From Skeletonema tropicum (lineage: Eukaryota; Bacillariophyta; Thalassiosirophyceae; Thalassiosirales; Thalassiosiraceae): 64,000 nt of DNA. Where the stretch lies: assembly GCA_037178625.1 (NCBI GenBank), contig CM074140.1, forward strand, positions 1,922,001 to 1,986,000, in the 5' to 3' direction. The notes below the pieces were generated by a model, which made no database searches, was not told the DNA's origin, and was given only the letters and a program-made list of their open reading frames with translations. The translations under genes and the position numbers were made by a program. Of this stretch, positions 42,501-53,688 are shown one piece after another. How positions within the stretch are numbered: position 1 is the first letter of the stretch; each line of letters opens with the position of its first letter.

Positions 42501-43355
42501 GGCAGCTGTAGTCTCCTGACTTGCCCCTTCCACACCCTCCTCCTCCTTCTCGGAATGATCGCTAGGAGGAGGAGGCAGTGGCATCTCATGTATAATTTTA
42601 CTTATAACTTCACCAGGCTTTACTGGTAATAATCTCAGAAATAATGGAGTGCCTGGTAGTATCAATGTGTTTGACACTACAGAGGATATTGAGGAAAGCC
42701 GTTTCCATCGGCTGGTTGTGTTTGTCTCAGCGTCAGTGGTGCTATTTGAAACGATAGGAACGTTTGTATCTGATGCAGGAATAACCAAGTTTTTATCAAC
42801 GCTAACAGCGACTTCACCGTTGATAGTCACTTCACCATTGTAGTTTGTTTCAGGTATCAGATCCGCATCATCGTTAGCGGAGACTGGGTGTTCCAACGAC
42901 GACGGCGGCGTGTCATTTTCCTCCTCTCTACTTCCAAGTTCCACATAAATATCGTCTTGACTGCGCAGCCAAAATCCCAACGAAACTGTAGAAGATGGAC
43001 AGTGCTGACTTTTCTTCGGTTGACGTTTCTTGACAATGAATGACAGCGGTAAAGTCGAGGAATGCGAATGTCGTCGTCTGCTATTATTTCTATTTGAAGA
43101 GACGCTAGCTCTTCTGTCGGCAATGCTACCCCCGCCGGTAGCTGTGGAGGCAGCGACTATGATAGATGCAAATATTAACGAAGAATAATATAATCGCCAT
43201 CGGATAGATGACGAAGAAGAATACTCTTGCACTGAAGAGGTTATTCTTTGTCGTCCTTTTGAGATGCATTGTTCATCCTCCATTTTGCATGGAACTTTCA
43301 GTCCTCTCTTTCCGTAGCGTCGGCTGCCGCCGCTAGGGCTTGCCATCGTCTGCAT
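39550..43355 (-). CDS. Patatin-like phospholipase with a clustered set of frame lesions
   Basis: The first 606 codons (43355-41535) are open: N-terminal membrane segment (WRLYYSSLIFASIIVAA), long disordered region, then the patatin core with the GGGMRG oxyanion loop and GSSAG nucleophile elbow. The rest of the domain continues in other frames: DFASAMRQYL and FDLDAFRAN, then GIYPCLEASALVPGAAGPP, then FDAFCYEPIPYR with the catalytic Asp, then APN/YFRQNGMKQVAKWF, PYGTPELPALCQDKDEV, AYDILAPIAGL, and a basic C-terminus ending 39550. About six single-base indels (near 41538, 40955, 40359, 40135, 39998 and 39970) restore one 1267-codon frame, and their net effect is a multiple of three. Product would be a membrane-anchored acyl-hydrolase. 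Either this copy is decaying or the local sequence has indel errors. Confidence 0.75.
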
Positions 43356-43789
43356 TGCTATTATTGTTTGACAACTTTTCTATCATTCTACATTCTACTC
43401 AACGTTTATGTTTTATTGTTCTCTTGAAGTGTAGCGAGATCAACGTCAAACCAGCGTCATCAGTACCATGACCATAAATTCAGCGAATGCACGTGCCATG
43501 GTTATTGAAGAAGAGTTCGCTTGAAGAAGAAAAAGAATCTTCAGGGTTGTTTTTACAGATTCAGATGGTTGACTTCAGACACGCATCTCTTTACATCATC
43601 TCACAATTCTCACATAGGAGTTGCAGCAAACGCCTTAGTACTTATGAAGCAAACGTTGCAATGACCTCCTTGATAATGAGATGTGGCGTCATTGCAGCAA
43701 CTGCTACTTGGAGTGACTCGGTTCATTGATTGATGGCTGTGTTCATCAAGAAATTCTAAGTATTCCTGTGCTAATATGTAATCTAACTA
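43356..43789. other. Intergenic region
   Basis: 5' flank of the patatin-like gene and 3' flank of the transporter. No gene, RNA or repeat that I can support. Confidence 0.5.
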
Positions 43790-45811
43790 CTATCTACTTT
43801 CTCCAGACCAGCCAGGTGCAACAATGTTCAGCACTCCTACAACAATCGAATAAAGGACTGATGCAAATGTTACAAAGAGGAAGATGAAGCCACCAATCTT
43901 ACTTCCAGACATTGGATCTGAATGCAAATTGGACAAGTCTTCCTTTGTTCTCGGCAGTAAACCCACAAAAAAAACTCCACTCACTTGAATCAATGTCGTC
44001 AAAGCAGTCAGGTTGATCATTCCAGTCAGATCACCGCGCTCCATTGCATCTTTGCTCACATCCCAGACACCCAATAATAGAGTACTAAACGCTGATGCTA
44101 ATGTGTAAGCCGAGTTCGACATTGTTGTGAACATTGCATAGCTCGCACCTTCACTTCCTGCAGGACAGAGGTGTACCATCATGATTGTTGTCGGTAGGAA
44201 CTGAATACCACCAATAAAATCGGCAAAAGCATCGTCTCCAAGGGCAAATAGAAACGGACTCAGCCCGAATGTAATTCCTTTAATCAATAAAATTTGTAAT
44301 GCAGAGAATATCCCGTTCAGCAGAGTTGTACTAATATAGACTGACCTCCAGCTCCAAGTAATGAAGAACTTTTTGTATGCCATAATCCCAAGCCAAAGTA
44401 GCACGTATGCAGCAATCAACAATGCATTCAGTTGATTACTCGTAAATTCCAACACGGTCTTCAGAAATTGCTTCCAAGCGGCGTTTCCCACTTGCAGCAC
44501 ATTATACAAGTAGACAAAGCCCATAGGCTGCCACACTGCACGTGAACAGACTGTATTCCAAATCTCTCCACACTGTTCTCTTGTGCTTGCGACTTCCATG
44601 TCTTTCTTTTCTTTCAGGTTGTAGATCAATGGTAGAATTAATGAGGGCAATGCTGCCATGAGCATGACAACTGATTGAGGACCATACTTGCTATAAATGA
44701 CAGTACTCAAAGGTGCCGCAATCATCAACCCAAAGAATCGACATGCATAGCAAGTACTTTGAAGATGACCACGAGATGACTCTGGTTCCAACTTGGCTTT
44801 CTCCGCCACCAAAGAGTCTCCCATTACGTCGGCGAACCAAAATCCACTCCCGAACATGAGAAGAGTGAAGGAGAGGAATGGGATGGAGGGTGGTGCCCCC
44901 ACGATAGTAGTTTGTTCTCCAAACTCTGCTGTGGATGATTGTAAGTGTCGCAAAAATTGTCTACGCGATGACCCATCTCCGTTGCTCATTTGTTCATTGT
45001 TGAATGCCACAGCCTCTGCACTTAAGTCTGAAAATGTTAATAATATAATCATGCTGAAAGATGCGATCGCCCACCCTAACAACATGTACGACTTCCTTCT
45101 ATACCCCGCCAAAGGGACATTATCACTAAAGAATCCAAATGCCAATTTAAATGTCGAGGGCAAGCTCTTCAAACTCGATATTGTCGTCTGCTGTGCTTCA
45201 CTTGCATTTAGATCTAGTGGATATACATTTGTAAATGGTCCTGATAGGCCCTGTAGTAGTCCAACCAGCAAATAACATGCCGGCACAGCTATGTTCTCCT
45301 TTCGAAGTAATTGTACTTCCCTAGGGACATTGGGCGGGTATAAATAGTGATATATTCGCTTGGGCAACAATGTATTTGACACGTCATAATCATCTCCAGA
45401 TGTGAGTGCATCCGATGGTAATGGTGTTGAGGAGTAAAAGTTGCTGTAATGGCTTGGGCGCACTTGACCCTCGTCGTCGTCATCGTCGTCGTTGTCATCT
45501 GAATCGTAATCGAAGTATCTTGCTTCATCGGCACCGTTATTTTCAGAGAGTGGCACCATTTCAAATTGTTGTCCATTCTTGTTGAATTTACGTGTATCAT
45601 CTTGCCAAAGCTCTATGCGAGTGCGACGTGGACCTCTTCTATTATTGTTGCGATTATCTTCTCCATATTCGTGGGCATCCTTATCGTTGTCGTATTCATC
45701 GCTATCACTGTCGTAATCTTCATCTGGGATGTCGAATGGATCATGCTGCGGTGGACTGGAGAGATTAAGCTCATCTTCGTAAACGTAGCGGTTTGATTGT
45801 CCTCCGCTCAT
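43790..45811 (-). CDS. BT1 / folate-biopterin family major facilitator transporter
   Basis: 673 residues, single exon. An acidic, hydrophilic N-terminus of about 170 residues precedes about 12 transmembrane helices. Family landmarks of the BT1/FBT proteins: GLLQGLSGPFTNVYPLDLNA, SLPSTFKLAFGFFSDNVPLA, GYRRKSYMLLGW, FWFADVMGDSLVAEKA and FFGLMIAAPLS. Members transport folates, pterins or, in some protists, S-adenosylmethionine across plasma or plastid membranes. Diatoms have several expanded copies whose substrates are unknown. No plastid presequence is visible, so a plasma-membrane or vacuolar location is more likely. Confidence 0.88.
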   Translation of the reverse strand: MSGGQSNRYVYEDELNLSSPPQHDPFDIPDEDYDSDSDEYDNDKDAHEYGEDNRNNNRRGPRRTRIELWQDDTRKFNKNGQQFEMVPLSENNGADEARYFDYDSDDNDDDDDDEGQVRPSHYSNFYSSTPLPSDALTSGDDYDVSNTLLPKRIYHYLYPPNVPREVQLLRKENIAVPACYLLVGLLQGLSGPFTNVYPLDLNASEAQQTTISSLKSLPSTFKLAFGFFSDNVPLAGYRRKSYMLLGWAIASFSMIILLTFSDLSAEAVAFNNEQMSNGDGSSRRQFLRHLQSSTAEFGEQTTIVGAPPSIPFLSFTLLMFGSGFWFADVMGDSLVAEKAKLEPESSRGHLQSTCYACRFFGLMIAAPLSTVIYSKYGPQSVVMLMAALPSLILPLIYNLKEKKDMEVASTREQCGEIWNTVCSRAVWQPMGFVYLYNVLQVGNAAWKQFLKTVLEFTSNQLNALLIAAYVLLWLGIMAYKKFFITWSWRSVYISTTLLNGIFSALQILLIKGITFGLSPFLFALGDDAFADFIGGIQFLPTTIMMVHLCPAGSEGASYAMFTTMSNSAYTLASAFSTLLLGVWDVSKDAMERGDLTGMINLTALTTLIQVSGVFFVGLLPRTKEDLSNLHSDPMSGSKIGGFIFLFVTFASVLYSIVVGVLNIVAPGWSGESR

Positions 45812-46929
45812 ATTTAGTATTAATTCAGATTTGGTATGAAGTTATTAACGTCCTTCTACATCTACTTATTATCATAAGATTATTATCTATGCACAGGCTG
45901 GTAGCTGGTACCTACTCCTCTATTAGAAAATTGTGTGTCATCGTAGGTCATCGTCATTGTGATGAGGTTGTACGATATATCGTAAAAGATCCGAAGGTGA
46001 TGGGACATGGGATGGGACGGATGGGACAATGCCCTGGATTGGGAGCTATTGTGGTCAGACGAAGAACGACGAAACTGTCATTCCCAGCGACGACTCCAAG
46101 CATGTCATTGCTGGTCTCCCTCATCACGTTTCCGGTTACTGCAACCATAGCGGCAAGATGATTATTCTCTGGGTAGATTCTTACGAAGAGATGTCAGAGG
46201 GTCCGTGGAGGGTGGAGTCGGGGGGATGAACTAGAACTATAGAGATTGACAGGGGAAGGGGCGCGGCTTTTCTTCTATTACTATTACCTTCCGTTCCACG
46301 ATCCACGTTCACTGCTAGCTCATGACGGTAGGATTGGTCCACCAGCAGTGAGTTCGTTATCGATATTGCTTGTGATCGTGAAGAGATGATAAGTAAGACG
46401 GGTAGTTCATGTTCATGTTCATGTGAAAGGAAACAGAGCGACTCATTTCGACGATTGATTTCTTAATATTATCTATTAGTGGAGGAGCATCATTTTGAAG
46501 CCTTTTATTCGGTGTAGCTCTAGAGCGATAGGGCCAGTAAAGTCTCAAGCAAGTGATTTGTACGCCTGTCAATACCCCATACTCTCTAGAGGGATCGACT
46601 AGGACTAGGTCGCCAATTCCAATTGGAAGTGAAGTGAAGAGATTACCTCGCTAAAGTATCAGTATCAGTTTATCTCATCAGCTCTATCCCTCAATCTCTT
46701 TAGAAACTTTTAATTAATTTATTGCTACAAATCAAACATTTTGTCCCGTCCAACTTCGTTGAATTGAAATTGATGATGTTTCAACTCTACTTCTACTTCA
46801 TCGCGCTTACAACTACAACACAGCATACGCGAGCATATGAATGCAAAAACAAAGTATCATCTCCTACCCCTATCCACCTCTTCAAAAAGCCGTTTGGAAA
46901 ATTGGTAAAGACACCACACTTTGTATTCT
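45812..46929. other. Intergenic region
   Basis: Contains the transporter promoter and the 3' flank of the protease pseudogene. No coding or RNA gene supported; ORFs up to 122 codons here show no protein features. Confidence 0.5.
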
Positions 46930-48682
46930 CTATAAAAAGCAACCACGACTTGAGGGCTTTCCATAGTCAACACAATTGCCACAGCAAGGCAATCCTGTAT
47001 GTGCACAAACAGGACATCCTCCGGTAGTAGTGCCGTCCGAAATGGAGATGACTGCAGTACCTGGGGCTGTGGAAATATCAATCGAATCGACTGTGATCGT
47101 AACAGTCTTTCCCTTTTCCTTTCCCCTTCTATTTCCGCCGAAGTTCGAGATGGCATAAGACTGTCCTTGAACGAGCAATGCTCTCAAGTAACTTTGAGAG
47201 TAAGACTCTCCATTATTATCATCGACTTGGATGATGTTAACCATGTTGTCACCCTGGTCATTCAAGCTGTTGGGTCCAGTAGCACGGTTAAACCCAACGA
47301 AGTAGTCATTACCAGCTCCAGTCTCAAGTCGAACAGTTACAGGATTGCCGCCTCGAATGTTATACTCTCCAATCCCCACCAATGTCAATGTATTAGAGTA
47401 CCCTGCAGCTCTGGGATCTTCAGTGATTTTGGCATCATTGTACCAGTTGAGCTGAAAGTTCTTGGGAGGGTTGAAGCACTGGAAATCATCATCACTGTAG
47501 TGTGGGTTCCCCATGCTGCAGGTATGATCAGTGTAGGTAGCGCCGTTCAAACCTCCTGAATGGGCAAGGCCAAAGTTGTGACCAAGCTAAAAAGAATGAC
47601 AGAAGATCAGCAGATAGAGAAGACGATGTTAGTAAACTATTCCCAAATGATTATGCACGACTTGAACAAAAACAAAACGACAACTATACATCTACTCACC
47701 TCGTGAATAAGCACTCCAGGACGCTTGTAGTACTCACTCTGGTAGACGCTGTTCCAATGGTTGATGTATGCATACGCGGCCTAATTACAATCAGTGCCGT
47801 AGCATCCCTGGAGAGAATAAAGGATGTAATCATACGGTCCAGGCAAGGAATGGCCGAGCTTGTTCGTGACTGCAGTTGTGACAGCGTTACGGACAGTACT
47901 GCGAGAATTCCCATCCAATGAAATGCCGATAGTCACCTCGATGACACCCGTAGCTACCTCCATATCGCGGGTTGCACTATTCTGGATGACGAGTTGGGGC
48001 GTGACATTGAGCTGGTTCCAGGAACATTCTTCCAATCCACTCTTGAGATTAACTGGATCAACCCCCGTTCCAAACACCTCGTCACTATAGAGATAACAGC
48101 AAAGAGCAAGATAGGTTAGGAGAGGTCACAGTGGCTGAATGTCATATCATATCATTCAATACTCACTTCATGAGTGCGGAACTATCAGGGTACACGAGCC
48201 CGTTAACATCGGTTACTCTGACGAGAAGCATCTTGAGATCACCCAATGTTGACACGAGACGACGGTGGCCGACCTGTTCCTCATTCTGCCTCACCAATTC
48301 TGCAATATCAAGTCCAGGATTAATATGGACAGCCTCATCGTCAATTTCAGCACCAACTATGTTGAGCTTGTTGTGTCCTGGAGTCACTGTACCATCTTCG
48401 ATCAACCGCTGTAGCACTCCCAGTTGCGTAGGGGTAGCGTCGAGCTCAAGGGAGATACCTGAGATGCCACCGACATCGCCTGGGTTCATTTCACATTCAA
48501 TAATCATCTCGGACTCGGAATCCTTGCCTTGTTCAAGACTGAGAGGCTCGAGAGCCATGATTGTACAATCGTTGGCAGCAAGCTTGCGGCGAAGACCGTG
48601 CTTGGCCTTGGCGGCTTGGGGATGCGCAGCAGCGAGGAGCGCCCAAAGCAAAGGTGGCGGCAGAGTGAAGATGAAGACGCAT
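46930..48682 (-). pseudogene. M11 gametolysin-like metalloprotease with nonsense and frameshift lesions
   Basis: Exons 48682-48167, 48084-47700 and 47586-46930 with GT-AG introns at the same relative sites as in the M11 gene at 19988. The zinc site HELGHNFGLAH is intact and split by the same intron. Two lesions: (1) a TAG at 47783-47781, exactly where the intact paralogue has the Trp of GWIAYAYIN, so a TGG-to-TAG change; (2) the ATG at 48682 starts MRLHLHSAATFAL in a frame one base off the body, and dropping one G of the GGG run gives a continuous signal peptide ALLAAAHPQAAKA and makes all phases add up. The C-terminus is short and Cys-rich (GGCPVCAHTGLPCCGNC), lacking the linker and lectin-like modules of the larger protein. 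Confidence 0.75.
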
Positions 48683-48845
48683 TGTTGGTGTTGGAGTTTT
48701 ATACCTCTACAGTTGTCGTTAGATGGTCCCGAAGTTTTTTAGTTACTTATTATGGTTTTTCGAAGCAAAAGACAGAGGGCAACTCCTTCTAAGAGCATGT
48801 ATCAATTTTGCGATTCTTCAATCACGAACACGACATTCACATAGA

Positions 48846-50913
48846 TAGGGGGTGTTTTCATAACTTTCTGAATTTTTTATGCTGCGAAAAAACATCGACC
48901 AAGTGGTTATATGCATACCTAAGGGTATTAGAAGTGATTTATAGGAAGAATTATGTCCATAGCACCACCATGGTCGAAGATATCAATAGATACAATTACA
49001 AGAAAATCACTCATCCGGTTTTGGACATTTACAAACCGTATGTTGGAATTAGATATGGCTTCTGTAGGAGGATACCAACCGGTTATGAAAAAAATGGCGC
49101 CATCCATCATCAGATCTCACAAGACCAAAAATGGCTTCAACCATGGTATCTTTGCCCGTATATCGTCGCTTACCACAGATAATACTCATCTCATGATGTA
49201 AACTATATGCGGAACTCATGTACCAGTGTATATACAATGATATTTGATAAAATTTTGGGCTATTCATTCGTGTTCCTGCACTGTAATCATGTAGAATGAG
49301 CTGGCAAGTGGCCACAATATTATCAGTCATCACCATGAAAATGGAGCATATCATCCCATTTTAAACGTAATAAATCCAAGTCAGCACACAATCTCTTTCT
49401 ATTAATACATGAGGTGGATCCGCAAAGACTGGAGTGCCCGTTCCGGTCTTCATAGCAGTGATATATCCCGTGAGCGAAGCATGACATCCGAATCGACTCT
49501 CATGAATTTTCGCTCGTATATTCTGCAATAGCATGACGAGATGATTATTAACAATGAAAAGAACAGCAACTACTCTCGGCGTATATATACAGGCATTGTT
49601 TGCGCGGATCTATGTGTCACGTATTGATTGTCTCTTGTAATATTTGCAAATTTGGGTGTCAAATTTAGCTCTCCAAAATAATCGAATTTTTGTGTTATGG
49701 AGCTATGTCTCTTACATCATAGACTACATACCGTAATAAGCTGCTTCACATCACTTCATATAACCTATGGAAGGATGTCATGTGGTGGAATGAGGTTGAA
49801 TTATCCGTAGCAATCCCAAAGTACACGGATCTGTCAGCATGCGTTGAGTTGTCATCTGCGCTAGTAGAGAGGGTAGGATTGCGTATATCTCCTCCTATTC
49901 TGATAGAACAACAATGTAAAGACATCCTCCTCTAGCCATGGTATATACAAAGCTGTTTTGGGCATTGAGATCCGATGGATGTAGTTCGTGCCTGCGAAAC
50001 GAAAAATGCCGCACGGAAATTGATGGATTTTCATGATTGCGCCCGTAATGTATAAAGAGCTGATGCCATGGTAATCATCAATTTCGTCCATTACCAACTG
50101 AACCAGATACCCACCATAGCCCAAACTAACAGTAGATGCGGCTCATTTGGGTATTATCCGCCGCTCTTCACTAGATTGTCGAATAATGCACGTGTTGGGC
50201 AATTCTTTGTGGAATAAATTCGTGAGAGATACTCCAATATCATGTCCGCTCTATGCAATATCATCCACAAACTGCATAACAACCGACGTATATAGCCTAA
50301 AGGAGGCGGATGATGTGAAGTTGATTGCTTTGTGCATAACTTATGTTCCAATAATTGAATTCTCCCCCCGAAATGTTGTGCCGACCGACCGATCTCGACA
50401 CGTGCCTGGAGTGTTATTTATTGAGTTCTGGGGCGATTCTGAATCCAAAAACGGACAGCAACGTTGTAAGCATCATATAGATGACATCCGATCACTTTAA
50501 TATGGGAGGGGTGGCGATGGTATTGGTGTAGAGGACGATCATTCGGGCGGCACAATTTTCATCGTGGTGATGGTATTGTATGTATCTTTCTAAAAAAACT
50601 CGTCCGTTCGGGGAATTTTCGAAAATCGGCCACCGAGTGCACCTCACACAGTGTATTACAAAAGTGCGTACGGTCAGTCTTTCTTTTCAAAAGCTAGTAT
50701 AATTCAATACTTTAGCAAAGATAGGCCGGCTGCCTTGTTCCCGATGAGCATGTCATCGACAACTTTGTCGAATAAAATGGAGTTTCGGTCTGTCTGTACA
50801 CCTCCACAAAAAATTTAAGAACCGCTTCTAAACGTCTCCGGTAATCAAAAGCACGTTGGAATTAGTACTACATTTTAACCCTTTTCTATCCCTTTTTATG
50901 AAAACACCCCCTA
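48846..50913. mobile_element. hAT-like DNA transposon remnant, TAGGGGGTG termini
   Basis: The left end at 48846 reads TAGGGGGTGTTTTCATAA, and the right end at 50913 is its reverse complement. Both are flanked by the direct repeat ACATAGA (48839-48845 and 50914-50920). TAGGG-type ends plus a 7-8 bp target duplication point to the hAT superfamily. The 2068-bp interior contains only broken ORFs on both strands (for example 50147-50500 plus, 49861-50124 minus), with no transposase motif I can recognise, so it is a non-autonomous or decayed copy. Confidence 0.72.
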
Positions 50914-51640
50914 ACATAGATGCAGGCAACTTGTGCTGTATGATCGCATTTTCTAAGAATGGAGGGCATGCAGATAGCAATAGCAGGCTACTCTAAAACC
51001 GGGTGTTTTTAAATTTGGCTTTGGCTGGCTACTTACTGCTTGCTGTTTTGCTTTGGGTTTTCATGAACCCAGGCGGAGATTACATATGGAGCAATGGAAT
51101 GGGAACCGAATGGGAATTCTCTCTATTTCAACTGCCTCTCGCTTTCGTCTACATACATACCTACTTATTTCAACGTCAAACCCGACTCCCGCCAATACAT
51201 AGGCGGGGGAAATTTTAATATGTTCCATCCAAAAGTACCCCTTGGGACCCCATATTGAGGGGAGTGCTACCCCAGTAGACTTTTTTCCCCGGCCGTGTAA
51301 AACACTACCAAAATGAAATTGATACTATTGTAGGGAAAATGAAAATTATTGAGATAAAACTACCGGTTTTAATTGGGGGTTTATATCTATAATTCGGGGG
51401 AAAGCCCGCTGTTCCCCCTGATTTAGGTCTCAACAGATTCACCTCTTGTAGACTCAGAGGGGGTATCTCTCTCTAGAGAGTGAGATTTGCGCCGAAAATC
51501 TTTTCAACTCAAACAATGACGTCCATCCATCGCTCAGCGCTCAGCTCACACTCACATAAGAATAAATCATGTCTCGAAATCAATGGCATTGTTTAGAAAT
51601 CCAGACTCCATTATAAACACACCATCCCATCACTATCACC
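50914..51640. other. Intergenic region upstream of the MYND gene
   Basis: Includes G/C-run-rich sequence (51190-51480, e.g. GGCGGGGGAAATTTTAA, AATTCGGGGGAAAG) that looks like repeat debris, but I could not define paired ends. No gene seen. Confidence 0.45.
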
Positions 51641-53158
51641 ATGGACACACTAATCTGTCCCGATGCCGCAATGTACGTAGCAGAGAAACTCCTACAAGTG
51701 CTCTCATTAACCATCGACGAAGGACATCCTGATCCTCGTCACTCGGAACACTGGTGGGATTGGCGCGATTGGCCCTTCGACGGGCGACAATGGAGTTACG
51801 AGGGTACTATCAATCGTTATAAATTGGACAAGAAGGTTCATGCCGAGTGGAAACGACGACAAAACTTTCCTGTAGGCAGTGGTATAAAGGAGGGATCGGG
51901 GTTACATATCGAACGTAAATTGGAGGGTATGCTCTGGGGAGAAAAGAAATTTCCAGAGGGAGGGAGGACATGTATCCGTTCCTCTTGCAAAGTGGCTTGC
52001 CCTCCATCCGAGCGGATTGATCAGTTTATGGTTCAATTGTTCAAGGAGGCGACTGATCTTGACAAGAGACAATCGTATGATGCAGCCATCAAGCGGGGTA
52101 AACCAATCAAATCTCTATCCGTCACGGAAGAATTCAATCAAGAGGTGCAAGAGCACCTCGGTGGCGCTGTTAACATATTGACCATGATGTATTTTGGGTG
52201 CACTGATGCCTTTGCGACGAGGGGGGAGCAAAATGATGGAAGTGAGCTCAATGCACCATCACTGATGATTGGTGCGACATTACCGTGTGAGACAGAAGAG
52301 GGGGTGGTCAAAACTATGATGGTGATTTCAGAGATTCCGTTGAGACCAATGGGTATGGAGTCATTTGTGGAAGCTTGTCATGATCGAATTGCAGGGTTTG
52401 TGTTTAGTGTTGACGATGATGACGAGGAAGGATTGCCCAGCAATTCTGTCACTGTAACATATGTGGAATCATGTCATTATGACCTGGACACTTTGGATCA
52501 CGACGAAAAGGATGCTTTATTGGAAGATCGTGCTTTGACCGTGCATCGACTTTTAAAGAATGTTCCCAATCCTGGAGTGGATAGACAAAATTTGTTGTCA
52601 GATGTCTCATTTCCTCGGCACTTACCTGCAGTCAAGCCAGATGCAGGTTTTGGCTTGCCTCCAGAACGGACGCTTTCGTTGATGAGTGGTGTTCATAGAG
52701 CTGATCCTCGTTGGCCTCTAGTCAAACCCAATTCGGTATGTCTAGAATGCGGTAAAGATCCCACCAGCGCTAGTGGAAAGCTTTTGCACTGCTCCAAGTG
52801 CGGCGTGCGTCATTTTTGTTCTGGTGAATGCATGGCTACCAGCTGGCGTAGTGATACATGGAGCCATAAACACGAGTGCACGAGTTGGTGTAAGTTTCAA
52901 CAAGGTCAGGTGGGTAAATCGCTCGAAGATACATTCAAAGAACTTGTCGAAGAAGGTCATGTGTCTCTAGGGGGTGAAGGCGATAAAGTTGATGCGGCTT
53001 TATCAATGCTTCAACGGCAATTAGGAAACGCCGCGTTGACAGAGAAGTACGATTCTGTGGAAGAAATGAGAGATGGGCAGAGGCAAAGGGCAAAAGAAAC
53101 CAGGAAGGCCAAGAGGGAAGGTAAGAAGGGCAAGAAGAAGGGCAAGAAGAAGAAGTAG
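51641..53158 (+). CDS. MYND-type zinc finger protein
   Basis: 505 residues, single exon. The N-terminal 350 residues have no family I recognise; they contain a motif-like segment FGCTDAFATRGEQN and the Trp-rich stretch HWWDWRDWPFDGRQW. A MYND finger lies at about 366-415: CLEC...CSKC...CSGEC...HKHEC, with the usual two interleaved zinc sites. MYND domains bind proline-containing peptides and often serve protein-protein contacts in transcription or methyltransferase proteins. The C-terminus is extremely Lys-rich (KKGKKKGKKKK), probably nuclear or nucleolar. No SET domain is seen. Confidence 0.8.
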   Translation: MDTLICPDAAMYVAEKLLQVLSLTIDEGHPDPRHSEHWWDWRDWPFDGRQWSYEGTINRYKLDKKVHAEWKRRQNFPVGSGIKEGSGLHIERKLEGMLWGEKKFPEGGRTCIRSSCKVACPPSERIDQFMVQLFKEATDLDKRQSYDAAIKRGKPIKSLSVTEEFNQEVQEHLGGAVNILTMMYFGCTDAFATRGEQNDGSELNAPSLMIGATLPCETEEGVVKTMMVISEIPLRPMGMESFVEACHDRIAGFVFSVDDDDEEGLPSNSVTVTYVESCHYDLDTLDHDEKDALLEDRALTVHRLLKNVPNPGVDRQNLLSDVSFPRHLPAVKPDAGFGLPPERTLSLMSGVHRADPRWPLVKPNSVCLECGKDPTSASGKLLHCSKCGVRHFCSGECMATSWRSDTWSHKHECTSWCKFQQGQVGKSLEDTFKELVEEGHVSLGGEGDKVDAALSMLQRQLGNAALTEKYDSVEEMRDGQRQRAKETRKAKREGKKGKKKGKKKK

Positions 53159-53688
53159 AATGCTAAACAACATGACTCAATGATATGCCGGGGGAATAGG
53201 AAGTGCAAGAGGGAAGGTATTAGAAGCTGGTCGTGACTCAATGATATATAACGGGGGTAAATACATTTCATGTTTCGTATGAATTCATAGTCATAAACAA
53301 AAATGAATTAGAACTGCACAATATGATGACTGCTTGTCAACAGCAGCCTTTGCCTGATCGTATCATGCTATCAGAGGGTTGCATATGCTGATCCGGTGCA
53401 TTTTAGATATCATATAGTAAATAGTATTGTTTTCCTTGCATTTCAGTTGGTAACATTTTAAAATATCTCTCATTTTCACTTTGTTTCACATCTCGAATCA
53501 GGTGAGTCTCCTCTCAAACATCCTCCCTTCTCATTACGCATTGCTTCTCAACACTGTGCCACTCTCATTCTTGAAAGATTCCGCATTCTCCTACCTCATT
53601 TCGCATCTTCCTCACTCAGCAACTCTGCGGAGAATTGTTTTGCTTTGATCCATTGTTCTCCTCTTCTTCTTTTAGCACTTAACAAACG
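53159..53688. other. Intergenic region / 5' leader of the dynein light chain gene
   Basis: CT-rich leader before 53689. A GTGAGT at 53501 and several acceptor-like pyrimidine tracts suggest a 5'-UTR intron, not provable here. Otherwise nothing. Confidence 0.4.

Noticed and set aside
46999..47559. 186-codon plus-strand ORF
   Set aside because: Antisense to the third exon of the M11 pseudogene, which carries the zinc site and family motifs.
48808..50500. Several 60-120 codon ORFs on both strands inside the hAT-like element
   Set aside because: No recognisable motifs, mutually overlapping and frame-broken; not annotated as genes.
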